Shown here one piece after another: positions 33,865-45,163 of a stretch of DNA of 64,000 nucleotides; position 1 is the stretch's first letter, and every line of letters starts with the position of its first letter. The notes beneath the pieces were generated by a model. That model worked only from the letters and a program-made list of their open reading frames with translations. It made no database searches and had not been told where the DNA came from. The stretch is from Trichobilharzia regenti (Eukaryota; Platyhelminthes; Trematoda; Strigeidida; Schistosomatidae). Location: NCBI GenBank assembly GCA_944472135.2, contig OX235265.1, positions 41,513,459 through 41,577,458 of the forward strand, written 5' to 3'. The position numbers and the translations under genes are program-made.

Positions 33865-34473
33865 TAATAGGAGCAAAAAATCCTGAGGCATTTCCAGCAT
33901 AACAACAATTAGAGTCAAAAGAATGGATAGTGAACAAAGAGTACTCTTTTCGATAACCTCTTCTTCATCAGGCTCTACAGTTATACACACGTTATAGTGA
34001 TTCAATGGATTAGTGTAATGAACAACATTTATGTTGTTTAAATAACATCGATTCAATAATATGGATAGATTACAGCTCAGTAGCATCAACATAAAATAAG
34101 CTGTATGTCAGAAAAATTAGCAAAGATAGATAATATTACTGATTCATGAGTTTATAGTCTCTACTGAAGGCCAGCTAGGGCAGTAGTAGTGGCTGGCTGG
34201 CTGGCTGTACTTGCTTCTTTTGAACACAGAGAACTGGTTGTTTGAGGCGAATTGCAATCGCCTCTGGTGTTTGAAGCATTCGGTGCTTCGATGATGACTT
34301 TGGCAATTTATTAGGTACCCGGTAGATGATGATGGGGAAGGATGTTCCACGCTGGCTGGCTTTGTGGCTGGCCGGTTTGCATTAGACGGTCCATTATCGA
34401 ACTATTAATGGTTTTCAATACGCCATTACTTAGTCACACTGGGAGATGTTCTCAAGTGAGCACGAAAAATCAA
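33865..34473 (-). mobile_element. PLE 3' end (endonuclease remnant and 3' UTR)
   Basis: On the minus strand, from 34473: the second half of a GIY-YIG domain with stops and frameshifts (REHLPV, LMQTGQPQSQ), then FSVFKRSKYSQPASHYYCPS and WPS near 34144, corresponding to the LCVQKK...LPWPS C-terminus of other PLE copies. The 3' UTR has the motif tgtagagcctgatgaagaag (minus, about 33978-33959). The segment 33916-34473 is closely similar to 41715-42278, but this copy starts abruptly at the codon after YIG in the 42-kb copy. Confidence 0.75.
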
Positions 34474-35507
34474 GTTCCTAGAGTCAAATTCTAAGTAGTT
34501 ATATATGAATAGGCTGTTTGTTTCAGTTTTTCGCGTGCTCAAAGTAATAATTTTGAAGACTGTGAGGAATTAATGACTGTGATACCACATTTATGGTATG
34601 GTTATTATGATCGCTTATCAAATTCAAAAATCACAGTGGTTTCAGTTTTAGACAAAATTAATAGAGGGAAAGCGACTCAGTAGAGACAATTCCAGCCATT
34701 ATTTACAGTGGTGTACTGAAATTATTATGGTGTGATGTTTGTTTTCCAAGCTTACAAAAACCATTTATGTGTTAGCTTGGCTTTAGAGAAAAGCTAGTGA
34801 AAGAAAGACTTTGAAGAAATCGCCCAAGAAAATGAAACATTTTTTTTAATATTTTGGAATATGTTATGATTTCTAAGTGTGTATGTGTGTGTTTGTGTGT
34901 TAATAATAAAGGCTGAATTATTAATTCGTCTTGACCGAAAGTCTAAATTATCTGAAGGCCAAAATATTTTGATATACCACACTAATACCCTGATAGAAAT
35001 AAACCGTATTATTCAGTGTGGTTTACAGAAAAGTGGCGTGATCACATGTTGAAATTAGTTTACTGAACTTCCTTTTATTTATTAGTGTTTATATATTTTG
35101 AATAAAAGTTATGTAATAAATAATATGTCGCATACTTTAATCAAATGTTAAAAGATAATTAATAATAAACTAACCAACTCGTATTGTTATGCTCTAAGTA
35201 AGTAAATACGATGCGTGTGACTATTCAAAAGTAGTGAAATGACGTCAGAAAGTTTTCTTTATTAGTTAAAAATGGTCAGATCATAGAAATTACAACTTTT
35301 CAGTGATGCTATCTATTTACATGAAAATTCCAAAGAGTATATTAGAAATATACATATATCATTGGTAATTCTATTTAATACGATAAAGTGCTGATTTTGT
35401 AGGGCAGGTTTATCCTACTACTTGAAAGTCCACTGTTATTCGTGACCATGATAAAGGCTGGAGAGAATTTATTTACATCGAAAGTGGAGATATTTTATGT
35501 ATTTAAA
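34474..35507. other. No gene seen
   Basis: Unassigned AT-rich DNA. Confidence 0.45.
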
Positions 35508-35522
35508 TAAAAGAACTCATGA

Positions 35523-35756
35523 TTTTTTTTCCTTCACGTTCCCCGGTGAAACATAGGGCTTCAAGCTAGTGGCTTGAAGTTTCTGTAGCAGTGTTTGATT
35601 TTTACAGGATGGAGTTGCTAGCCTCATGCCCAACCTTTTCTCTTTTTACTAGCATTATTTCTGGCTTAGCGATGTAAAGGAGTGAGTCGGCTGGGGATCG
35701 AACCCTGGACTATGTGCATGGTCAGCGAGCGTCCTAACCGCTATGCCACCGACACT
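35523..35756 (-). mobile_element. SINE-B copy with target duplication
   Basis: Minus-strand SINE-B: 3' hairpin at the left (acgttccccggtgaaacata), body (gctagcctcatgcccaacc), B box (ggggatcgaaccc) and head (gctatgccaccgacac). A 16-bp direct repeat, taaaagaactcatgat at 35508-35523 and taaaagaacccatgat at 35756-35771 (one mismatch), marks the insertion. Confidence 0.92.
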
Positions 35757-35929
35757 AAAAGAACCCATGATATTAGTGGTTAATTTTACATATTCTTACA
35801 TACATATATACATATAATATATTCATGAGATGATGAGTCATACAAATTTGTCTTTTTTCACTTCTGAACAAGTTTACAGGTGCATTTGGTGACTTTTTTC
35901 TATTGCTTTACTTCCGAGTGAAGTATATT

Positions 35930-36117
35930 TTTTTATTTTTGATTACAGCTTGATTCCACACTGTACTTTTTGGTACAAGTATGGAATTTTCAGCATGGAT
36001 ATCCGTAGCCCAAATTTTGCAGGCCAACCATAGATATCAGGTGTTCGTCGGCAGGGGATCGAACCTCGGACGATGTTCATGGCCGGCGAGAGTCCTAACC
36101 ACTGTGTCACCAACGCA
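35930..36117 (-). mobile_element. SINE-A copy, full length
   Basis: Minus strand: T-rich reversed tail, body (gattacagcttgattccac, gtatggaattttcagcatgg, accatagatatcaggtg), B box (ggggatcgaacctcgg) and head (ggtgacacagtggttagg on the minus strand). Complete from tRNA head to tail. Confidence 0.92.
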
Positions 36118-36189
36118 GTCATAGGGAATATGGTTGATTGTCTACGGAGATCTTCTTGTCATTGCGTACACTTCTGTTGGTACTAATCA

Positions 36190-36305
36190 GCTGACGAAAT
36201 GGCTTTTCAATACTCCCTGGTTTTGAATGGTTCTTTAACTGAAATCAGTCCGTGGTCAAACTTGTATAAACAAATCTCTAATCCTTACAAACCAAACCCT
36301 TGGAA
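36190..36305 (+). mobile_element. SINE-C 3' tail fragment
   Basis: ttttcaatactccctgg, ggttctttaactgaaatc and aatccttacaaaccaaacc match the SINE-C tail. The tRNA-like part and most of the hammerhead are missing. Confidence 0.65.
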
Positions 36306-37189
36306 GCTAATCAATGTGTTGACTTAACATTTGACCTTTGGACAGAATGAGTTATTTTTTAGTTATTAGTAAATTTGACCTCTGTTATCATGAGGACCAT
36401 ATTGACTTGGTTTCGTTAATTTGTTTTCTGTGTTTTGGTCACTACAATTCTCAGTGCGCCGGAAAGTTATACCTCATAAATGAACAAAGAGGTTACCTAT
36501 GCCACAAGACTGGACAGCGAAAATAGGATACAGTAGGACGTTCCTCCAAATAGATGGCTTTTCGTTCTGATGCATTGTCATATCATGTCTCTAATAAAGT
36601 TTAGTTAATTACCATAAGATAGTCTCAGTTAGGTTAGTTCAGCATCATTTGATCGTGAGATAAGAGTTAGGAATTCATCAGTTTCAGAAAAGAAAGACAA
36701 AAGAAACAAACGTTATGTCCTCAAAAATCTTTACTCTTGTTCAAACTCGAAGGGAATAGAAGTGTAACTTCAATCACAGATGGTGATTATGAAGTGTCGT
36801 GAACAAGCTTATACTTATTTTAAGGTTAAAACTGAGTGCATTCCTGAAATAAATGATCAGTTAAACAGCTAAGAAAACGGGAAAAGAGACGTAACCTTGT
36901 ATTGTGAGAGTGTTGTTGTACTTAAATAGTTACTAACTATTGACTGATACTGCGTAACCGTTTCTTCTTATTCTATACTTCTCTAGATATGTGCCTGATA
37001 TACTACTTTCAATATCCAAGTTGTCGAATTAACTTTAAAGGACGATCACCAAGATGTCAAAATTAACAACAGACAAATCTGTATGTTTTTTGCTTTATAT
37101 AAATTATACTTGTAGGTTTTACATACGTGTTTATTAAAACAGTCACTTCAGTGAAAAACATTTAAGAGGATGATGATAGTGAAGTTAAC
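36306..37189. other. No gene recognised
   Basis: A 62-codon plus-strand frame (36338-36526) has a Cys/Tyr-rich sequence without a known motif. No splice-site context or homologous repeat was recognised. Confidence 0.4.
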
Positions 37190-37465
37190 GGATTCACGTC
37201 TGTTAGAGAATCATTGAGGATTAAGAGTACTGGACAACTATTCATCCTAGTTTAGGGCTCTTCACAGTCGACACCCACGACCTTCAGGTTAAGAGACTAG
37301 TCCGGTAGATCATTCAACCACTGAGACAGAATCTGATGGATCACAGATTCTAGCTTCTATCAGTTCTCGATTTTACAGTTACAGAGAGTCGACGTCATTG
37401 GCGAGTATTTATCCTCCCAACCGACCTGGTTTCCCTACTGGTTGTAACTTCTCAGGCAACTTTAT
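37190..37465 (-). mobile_element. SINE-C copy, old
   Basis: Minus strand: tail (cacgtctgttagagaatcattg), hammerhead remnant (actattcatcctagtttagg), decayed boxes (ttcaaccactgagac), then ttctagcttctatcagttc and gtaacttctcagg at the 5' end. The ribozyme is heavily mutated. Confidence 0.65.
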
Positions 37466-37703
37466 TCTGTGGGCAATCACTGGTGAGCAGAAAGTCTATG
37501 TAACGCCTAACTCTAGATTGTTATATTTGTAAACTAAGTAAGGTTTCCTTATCAGAAAGTTTCTCCCTGGCATTGTCAAAATAAAAACATTATAAGATCC
37601 AGTCATAGAATTATCCGTCACTTACCTGAAAATGGAAAAGAAAGTTTTATTAAAGTAACATTTAGTAAACAATAATACTGAAATGAAGTGAACAGTTTGA
37701 CCA

Positions 37704-37885
37704 GTTTCGGTGGCACAGTGGTTAGGACTCCCGTCGACCATGAACATCGTCCGAGGTTCGATTCCCTGCCGACGAACACCTGATATCTATGGTTGGCCTG
37801 CAAAATTTGGGCTACGGATATCCATGCTGAAAATTCCATACTTGTACCGAAAATACGGTGTGGAATCAAGCTGTAATAAAAAAAT
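37704..37885 (+). mobile_element. SINE-A copy
   Basis: tRNA-like head (tttcggtggcacagtggtt, B box ggttcgattccc), body (cctgatatctatggttgg, tgctgaaaattccatac, gtggaatcaagctgtaat) and A-rich end. Near full length. Confidence 0.92.
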
Positions 37886-39425
37886 TTGCTATATCGAGTA
37901 CTGATTCGTCTCAGAATTCACTATGTAATCCTGTATAACACAATTATTCAAGAGAAGAATGAATTGCTGCTAATATTCTTAGTTTGGTTAACTAGAACTT
38001 TTTTCACTAGGGTTTTCTGACACAGTAGCTGTTCGACTAAGAAATCGACTTGATAATGTTCTTGATTACGATTTGATTGATCCTAAGATCAGGTAGCAAT
38101 GACTTTCAGGATAGTATCATTGGCTAAACATACCCGCGTTGAACTGAACATTAACAGTATCACGGAAAAATGACTAAAGACAGTGTTTAAGCACAAAATC
38201 CATCGGCTCATAAGTCAGTTCAGGTAGAGGTGTTGCCAATGTAGTTGAAGATTAAGCCATCAATTCATGGTTGTTTGCCCAAACCCAACTCTATATTTTT
38301 CGCGGGAGTCATCAATCCAGCAGTCATCGTCTCATCGTTCACTGTTCAGTGGAAGACAGAAAACTATCAGAAATCTTGTGCCTTATTGTTGGTTACATGT
38401 TGGCGTAAGAATAAAGGATTCTCAAGTCGCCAATCTGTGTTCTGGCTTTTTCGCGTTAATTATTACAAATTGTTTTTGAAAGTCTTCCAGGGACAGCGTG
38501 AGGTCCAGCGTAGCAAGAGCTGGACATTGACAGTTTTTGAGAGTTGGCTGACAGGTGTGACTTAAGAAGACAGGAGACCCGACAACCGAATGTTTATAAG
38601 CGATTTCACAAAGACGCATAGGGAAATTATGAATACGTTATATTAAAAACGTCATGTGCATATATATTCCATTTTGTGGTAATCCTCTCCTTTCTACTGA
38701 GTTTCTTTGTCTTCTTTTCGTGTCTCCCACGTTTCTCCACAACTCTGATTCATTTGCTATCTCTGATTTCAAATCTATCTCTCCGCCATTTTATATATAT
38801 TGAAATGTCAGTGGACATCTTTTCATAAACTACTGATAAATCTTCTCAGTAGAACATCCCACAGAGGTATACCACATTTCTTTGTCAACTTTATTCGCTT
38901 TTTATCATTTCTCTGGTTATTCATGATCATAATATTAATAGTTGATCATCTGTGGAATTAAGATCTCATTTACTTTCATCCATTGTGCAGGATACTATTA
39001 TTTCTACTTCAGTGGAAATGCTGGAAAAGCAGTCTATCTGGCAGTCATTAAATATCAATGATTGGCTTCTGTGTGTGAATTATGTGACTGCTTAAAGCTG
39101 AAGTATGCAAAATGTTTGTATCAGAATTATATTGACAAGTAAGCGAAAAGGTATGAATATGCTTAAGGAAAAATTCTCTTGACTGTATAAGAGCTGAGGT
39201 ATCAGTTAAATTTTGTCAAATGCGAGGAGGAATAAATCTCAGTAGATGGCAATGTCATTTTACAGACATTTTCGTTTACATATAAAAAAATATGGAATCC
39301 ACACATTGAATAATATTTTTGAATTTACGAAACAAAAATCATGTAAAAATAAAAAAAACGTTCTGTCTCATACACTGCATTATTTAAGAAGGCATATTTT
39401 TTATCTTGCTCAGATTTAGTACACT
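37886..39425. other. No gene recognised
   Basis: A 106-codon plus-strand frame (38245-38565) overlaps other open frames and has no known domain, so I do not call it a gene. The T-rich block 38680-38800 resembles 3230-3370 (an unnamed old repeat). The rest is unassigned. Confidence 0.4.
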
Positions 39426-40730
39426 CATTATTATTTCCTTTAATTCCTAGAGGAACATAGGGCTTCAGCCGAGCGTATCCACTGCCTTCGGTTTTCTGAC
39501 AACTTCTTCACTCCGCTCCAAGTCTGCCCACATGCTTTCATTTCCTCTTCACATGACCTCCTCCAAGTTACCACACCCTGTCACTGACGACCAACTCGCC
39601 GATTCCTATTCAGTTAGGTTCCACTCGAGCGATGGCTTGTCTAGTGATGTCACTTGATGGTTGTCTCAGAGTATCGCCAATCCACTTCAATCTCCTCCTG
39701 CTTATTTGTTGCACGATAGATTCCTGGTTGGTTCGCTCACTGCCAGAGATCCCTGTTGATGATCTTTTCTGGCCAGTCATCTGATCTTGAGTGGTGTTGA
39801 GCGAAGACAACTGTTAATGAAGGTCTGTAGTTTGTTTGAGATGCTCTTTATGACGCGCTGGTTAAGTCTCTGATCCGTATAGTAGCACCGATTGACTTCA
39901 CATTGGAGTTGAAAATCCGGATCTTATTTTCGATGGTGAGGAGTGCTGTTGACCTCCACACAGACTTGAGAGTAGTGAAAGCTTGTCTTGCTTTTCCGAT
40001 TCTGGCCTTGATGTCCTCGTCAGTTCCGTTAGCCTGTAGTTGAAACGATGCTTCCCAATTCGGCAAGTAGGTAAAGGAGGTTGTTTCTTTCAGGTTCCTC
40101 CCATTTATGCTGGCTGATTGTTGTCTGTTGTTGTTGCTGCTGCTGTTGGTGTTGGTGTTGGCCAGGAATCTTCATCACCTCTGTTTTCTCTATGTTCACC
40201 TCCTAACTTATCTGGATGCTTCTTCTGCCGACTTATTGCTTTTCATTTCCATATCTTCCAGTTTGTGGGAAATCAGATATACATCATCAACGGCGAAGTC
40301 CAGATTCTCCAAGTCTCTTTTGTGTGAGTCCATTTTATGCCTGTTTCCTCATCGCTCGTTGTTTGTCTCATTATCCAATTTACTGCAATCAGAAAGATCA
40401 TTGGCGATTGTAGACGGCTTTGCCTCACTCCCATCCTCACTTCGAAGGCTTCCGTAAGTTTCCCGTTGTGGATTACTTGGCATGCAGCATTGTCGTATAA
40501 CTGTTGGATGAGATGTATAATTGTCGATGGCACCCCGCAGTAGCGAAGTAGTTTCCAAATGATCTCTCGATAGACGTTGTCAAATGCCTTTCGAAAGTCG
40601 ATGAAGTTGAATGAGGTGGAGAGGTGACTGCCATTCCAAGCTTTGTTCAATGGTGATCTGTAGTGTGGCGATTTGATCAATATATGACTTGTTTCTCCTG
40701 AATCCAGCTTGATCCAGATTTAGTACACTA
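39426..40730 (-). mobile_element. LINE family 1 with RT palm, 5' truncated
   Basis: 3' end at the left (cctttaattcctagaggaac), then the C-terminal region, a linker with the LQANGTDEDIKARIGKARQA block (39848-40066) and the RT palm (40273-40680). It breaks off at about 40730 inside the fingers, near tgaatccagcttgatccag. Several frameshifts. This and the 62-kb copy are the only ones here with RT catalytic motifs. Confidence 0.9.
40273..40680 (-). pseudogene. LINE reverse-transcriptase palm (damaged)
   Basis: Motif A is FIDFRKAFDNVYREIIWKLL (first Asp present) and motif B region is GVRQSRLQSPMIFLIAVNW (family: GVRQGCLLSP). Then YGVPSTIIHLIQQ-type helix sequence (here CGVPSTIIHLIQQLYDNAAC) and ITW-like end. 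Motif C appears in another frame at about 40295-40275 as DFAVDDVYLIS; comparison with DFADDICLIS at 62.26 kb shows an extra Val codon inside FADD. The insertion, frameshift and truncation make it inactive. Confidence 0.85.
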
Positions 40731-41052
40731 GGCGTGTATTACACATTCACAAAGGGAAAATCATGTAACTCAATAAAGAGTCTGTTTAGTTAGGTTAATT
40801 TATGACACTTCTAATAGATCAAATTGTATGACTTCATCCCTGCACGTTAGTCCTCCCGAGAATATTTTGACAAAAGTCTCATTAAATGATCCAAATACTT
40901 TGTTCCGCGGAAGCAGTTGAACTGGTAGATCAGTGATATATGAGTATTTATCATTTGAGGTGTGAAACAAACGAAAGAGAAGGCTAATCTAAGCACTGCT
41001 GCATAGAATGTTCTTCTGAGAGAAATGTATTCCACCTCGGAAACACGCTTTT
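40731..41052. other. No gene seen
   Basis: Unassigned spacer between LINE and SINE-A. Confidence 0.45.
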
Positions 41053-41250
41053 GTGCGTCGGTGGCACAGCGGTTAGGACTCTTGCCAACCATGTACGTGG
41101 TACAGGGTTTGATCCCCTGCAAATTCAAACCTGATATCAATGGTCGGCCTGCTAAATTTGCGCTACCGATATCACATGCTGAGAATTTCATACTTGTACC
41201 AAAAATATAGTGTGGAATCAGGCTATGATCAAAATAAAAAAAAAATAAAA
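41053..41250 (+). mobile_element. SINE-A copy
   Basis: Head (gtgcgtcggtggcacagcgg), a B box weakened to gggtttgatcccc, body (cctgatatcaatggtcgg, cttgtaccaaaaatatag) and an A-rich (AAAAT)n end. Full length. Confidence 0.92.
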
Positions 41251-41690
41251 TCTCCTTCTTTCTTAGGACCTCAGAAAGTGAGTTTCTCAGAAGTACCCTA
41301 AGAACTAAGCAATCACTGAAAAAACTCACTACATTTCATATGTCTTTTGTTATATTTCGGTTAGTTTCTTCCATTAATCACGACTGTCCTGCCTGATTTT
41401 AGATAATCTGTAAATATGAATTATATTTTCACTTCATTTGTTATTATCACAGGTTAACTATTATAATCAACATATTCCACACGTTTACCAGATGACTGTA
41501 TTTGAACACCACAGTATAGAGATATGAATGAACTCTCCAACCAAGAAAAAAGCCTTGTGTGCCTAATGTGTATCTTTCGTATTAAGTAATTATAAGAACA
41601 GGTTCAGTTCTTTCAGTGATGTAGATTGCTGTCAAAATGTAACTTCGAACTAATCAAATCACTAAGAACCAATACTTTCATTATTAACTG
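41251..41690. other. No gene seen
   Basis: Unassigned spacer between a SINE-A and a PLE 3' end. Confidence 0.45.
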
Positions 41691-43130
41691 ATTAAAAGTG
41701 CGCATTAAAATTTTCAAAAGAATGGATAGTGAACAAAGAGTACTCTTTTCGATAACCTCTTCTTCATCAGGCTCTACAGTTATACACACATTATAGTGAA
41801 TCAGTGAATGAATTCGTGTTATGAACAACATTTATGTTGTTTAAATAACACCGATTCAATAATATGGATAGATTATAGCTAAATAGCATCAACATAAAAT
41901 AAGCTGAATGTCAGAAAAATTAGGAAAGATAATATTACAAATTCATGAGTTTATAGTCTCTACTGAAGGCCAGCTAGGGCAGTAGTAGGGGCTGGCTGAC
42001 TGGCTGTACTTGCTTCTTTTGAACACAGAGAACTGGTTGTTTGAGGCGAATTGCAATCGCCTCTGGTGTTTGGAGCATTCGGTGCTTCGATGATGACTTT
42101 GGCAATTTACTAGGTACCCGGTAGATGATGATGATAGGGAAGGATTGTTCCACGCTGGCTGGCTTTGTGGCTGGCCGGTTTGCACCAGACGGTCCACTAT
42201 CGAACTATTATTGGTTTTCAATACGCCTTTACTTAGTCATGCTGGGAGATGTTCTCGAGTGAGCACGAAAAATCAACCGCCAATATAACTCTCTCCACAA
42301 GCGCAGTTGAATTGGTAGATAAAACTTGAAGTGGCTAGTCTAGCTACTTCATCTTTCAGTCGAGGTAGCACCATCGGTCGTATAGAGAATAATACGTGTA
42401 GTTAGCCAGCATTAAAAGTTCTTTGAACTGATTTTCTTAATTTCCTCGTAATTATCTCACTTGGTATATCGCCCTTGAATTGCAGTCGTATATAAAGAGG
42501 CTTCTTGTTTACAGACATTGAGTAATCTTTTTCCGCTTTCTTTGTCATGTGTTTCTTGATGAACTTTTTGGGATAGCCATTTTCGATCAAAGTATCATAT
42601 ACAATGCTTAACTCACCTTCAATTACTTCTTCCGAGCATATAGCTGTAACTCTGTGGCTGAGGGTCTTTACTAAATTTCTTTTGTACTTGATAGGAACGA
42701 AGCTGTGAAAATGTGTATATTGTCCTGTCCAAGTACTTTTTCTATCCAAATTTCTTTTTATGCTAACATCTGGTTTTCTTGTAAATAGGACATCGAGGAA
42801 GGCAATTCTGTCTTAGGATTCCTCTTCATATGTGAATTTCATAGCTAGATGTACTTCATTGAATTCAGTATTTATTGTACTCCTATCAGAACCATTATCG
42901 CAAAGAATGAAGGTATCATCCATATATTGGCAATAAAATGAGAGCTTACTGATAAGGTTGTGCTAAGGTCGCTTTTTCAGTTTACTTAGAAAGAAATCAG
43001 CCAAAAAGGGAACTAATGGGGAGCCTATCGCCACCCTGTCCACTTGGCTGTAAAGCGTGCCGTCTAATTTGAAGTTCTCATTCATTATTCTTCCTTAATA
43101 CCCATTTCTGTAGCCATTTTACAGGTTTTA
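41691..43130 (-). mobile_element. Penelope-like element, 3' two-thirds
   Basis: On the minus strand from 43.12 kb: RT motif B (LYSQVDRVAIGSPLVPFLAD), motif C (FYCQYMDDTFILCDNG, YMDD intact), linker (RIAFLDVLFTRKPDVSIKRN), the frame 42402-42749, start of the GIY-YIG nuclease (FIYQFNCACGESYIG, about 42290-42330), its second half (VLTREHLPA, LSKGVLKTNNSSIVDRLVQT), the C-terminal remnant near 41945 and a 3' UTR with the tgtagagcctgatgaagaag motif (about 41777-41758). Stops occur after KKRP, after EEES and elsewhere. Confidence 0.85.
42402..42749 (-). pseudogene. PLE linker region between RT and endonuclease
   Basis: An intact 115-codon frame: STWTGQYTHFHSFVPIKYKR, NLVKTLSHRVTAICSEEVIE, GYPKKFIKKHMTKK and RLQFKGDIPSEIITRKLRKS. 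This is the conserved C-terminal RT/linker segment of PLEs, equivalent to 60673-61011 and 27160-27310. It is a fragment of a longer dead protein and the Met at its start is not a real initiator. Confidence 0.82.
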
Positions 43131-43594
43131 TTTCTTTTTTGAAGATGTATCAAAAGTTTGCTGATTTGAATGTTTCATCGGGACTTCAAATATGCATAAA
43201 TGATATTTAGTTACATTGTAGATATTAAATAACAAGATGTAAAGCTATTTTACACATTTCTTGTGGTGATAATGGCTAGTAAATATTTAAAGTGAATAAG
43301 ATAATCTAAATAAATGGAATTTTACCAGCCAATTTCATATAGTGTTACTTGTGACTAGACTATTTTTAGTTTCTTCACAAGGTGACTGAAGGTCATGGCA
43401 GTCTGTTGTTATATGGTGATTGTGGTTTTAAGGTGTTGGCTGACTCACTTTCAATTAAATTAGTCAAGTGTTTCGAAAGCATTCTCTTTCACAGTTTGTC
43501 TTCACAGAATTGTTGAACTCATTTCCAAATGATAGGCCTAATCTATTAAGTCCGAATCACTACTTTGTTATTCCTTTCAGGAAGATTAAATTAC
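43131..43594. repeat. Unassigned DNA holding the first copy of a local duplication
   Basis: 43292-43473 (gtgaataagataatc ... attagtcaagtg) is repeated at 44794-44970 with few differences. The rest is unassigned and no coding signal is seen. Confidence 0.7.
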
Positions 43595-43829
43595 CTCGTC
43601 GGTGGCATAGCGGTTAGGACGCTCGCCGACCATGCACATGGTTCGGGGTTCGATCCTCAGCCGACTCACACCTTTACATCGCTAAGCCAGAAATAATTCT
43701 GGTAAAGAGGGAAGGTCGGGCATGAGGCTAGCAACCCCATCCTGTAAAATAAACATTGCCACAGAAACTTCAAGCCACTAGCTTGAAGCCCTATGTTCCA
43801 CTGGGGAACGTGAAGGAAAAAAAATAAAA
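43595..43829 (+). mobile_element. SINE-B copy
   Basis: Head (ctcgtcggtggcatagcgg, B box ggggttcgatcc), body (gccagaaataattctgg, gggcatgaggctagcaacc), 3' hairpin (gttccactggggaac) and A-rich end. Full length and well preserved. Confidence 0.92.
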
Positions 43830-44577
43830 CAACAGTAGTAAGTCATGATGGAATAAGGTATTTTAACCATCAAATAAGTAAGTGTATTTGTCTCTGGAGT
43901 AATCAATATCCTAATTAATTATTAATTTACTATAACATAAATAACATATTTAGTACCTTTGATATATTTAGCGGTTGTGAATAATACTCAACAAATTCCC
44001 CTATTATCTACTATTCGAAATGACAGATTTAAAGATGGTTAACTATGGTATGGAAAATTTAATTTTCGCTTAGTATTTTTCTATTGGTTTCTCGTCCATT
44101 TGGGTAGCTATTTATCAAAAAGTTTATTTGACTACTAATGAAAAGAGTCTCCACTTGGACGGAATAATTTACTCCATGCAAACTGTTTTTTCTGGCAGTG
44201 GTGATCAAACCGAAACATGGCCTCATCAGTCAATGAAATCCACAACAGTTAGTTTAAGTCATGTAGGAAGGGGTAGACTTCATGGTTTGGGTCCTCAGGA
44301 CGGTAAAAACCGTTGGCTGGAGACAATCAGTGAGATGTGACTTATAACACCCAATGAGACTACATTTTTCTTCCGTATTATTATTCTTTTTGTCTCATAT
44401 CTTTGTTTACTGTCTCGATCTTGCATTCCTTTTTACTTTCTTCGCTTCCTTTGTATGCTACATGGAGTGTGGAAACTCGAACTACTGCACGTTGGTGCAA
44501 AGTTCTATGTTGAAACTAGTCAATCACTTTCTGTTACTCTAAGTAAATTTAATTCAGTATCTTCGAGAAACAGTTTG
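43830..44577. other. No gene recognised
   Basis: Open plus-strand frames at 44128-44340 (70 codons) and 44354-44542 (62 codons) have no known domain. The stretch gtaggaaggggtagacttc to gagacaatcagtgagatgtg looks unlike surrounding AT-rich DNA and may belong to a repeat or an old exon. Confidence 0.4.
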
Positions 44578-44793
44578 TAGGGATTCCAGTTGTTTCAGAT
44601 TAAACGACAGATTGATATCATTTCGAGAACCATTGAAAACCAAAGAGTACTAGACAACTGTTTCGTCAGCCTAGTTTGGGACTCATTGGCAGTACGCCCT
44701 CACCATCAGGGTTTGAACCTAGGACGTTCCAATTACAAGGCAAGCTGGCTTGTATACCATTCAGCCACTGAGACCCGATTCAGTGGCTATTTA

Positions 44794-44970
44794 AGTGAAT
44801 AAGATACTCTAAATAAATGGAATTTTACCAGCCAATTTCATATAGTTTTACTTTGACCAGACTATTTTTAGTTTCGTCACAAGGTGACTGAAGGTCATGG
44901 CAGTCTGTTGTTATATGGTGATTGTGATCTTGTGATGTTGGTTGACTCATTTTCAGTTAGATTAGTCAAG
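44794..44970 (+). repeat. Second copy of a local duplication
   Basis: About 177 bp closely matching 43292-43473, in the same orientation, 1.5 kb away. It lies immediately 5' of a SINE-A and both sit inside a SINE-C. Confidence 0.85.
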
Positions 44971-45163
44971 TGCGTCGGTGACACAGCGGTTATGACTCTC
45001 GGCGATCATGCACATAGTCCGGAGTTCGATTCCCTGCCGACGAACACCTGATATCTATGGTCGGCCTGAAAAATTTGGGTAACCGATATCACATATTGAA
45101 AATTGCATACCTGTACCAAAAATACGGTTTGGAATCAAGCTGTAGTCAAACATAAAATAAAAA
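44970..45163 (+). mobile_element. SINE-A copy inside SINE-C
   Basis: Head (gtgcgtcggtgacacagcgg, B box gagttcgattccc), body (cctgatatctatggtcgg, aattgcatacctgtacc, ggaatcaagctgtagtc) and A-rich end at the SINE-C break. Full length. Confidence 0.92.

Noticed and set aside
33955..33980. Firm hammerhead call in the PLE 3' UTR
   Set aside because: CTGATGA and GAAA are present, but I could not draw stem II or a matching helix I, and other copies lose the core; kept only as a motif finding.
38245..38565. A 106-codon protein-coding gene
   Set aside because: It overlaps other open frames of similar length, has no domain, no splice or promoter context and composition like translated non-coding DNA.
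44128..44340. Host exon
   Set aside because: 70 open codons without a domain; no splice pattern that I can support, although the base composition differs from its surroundings.
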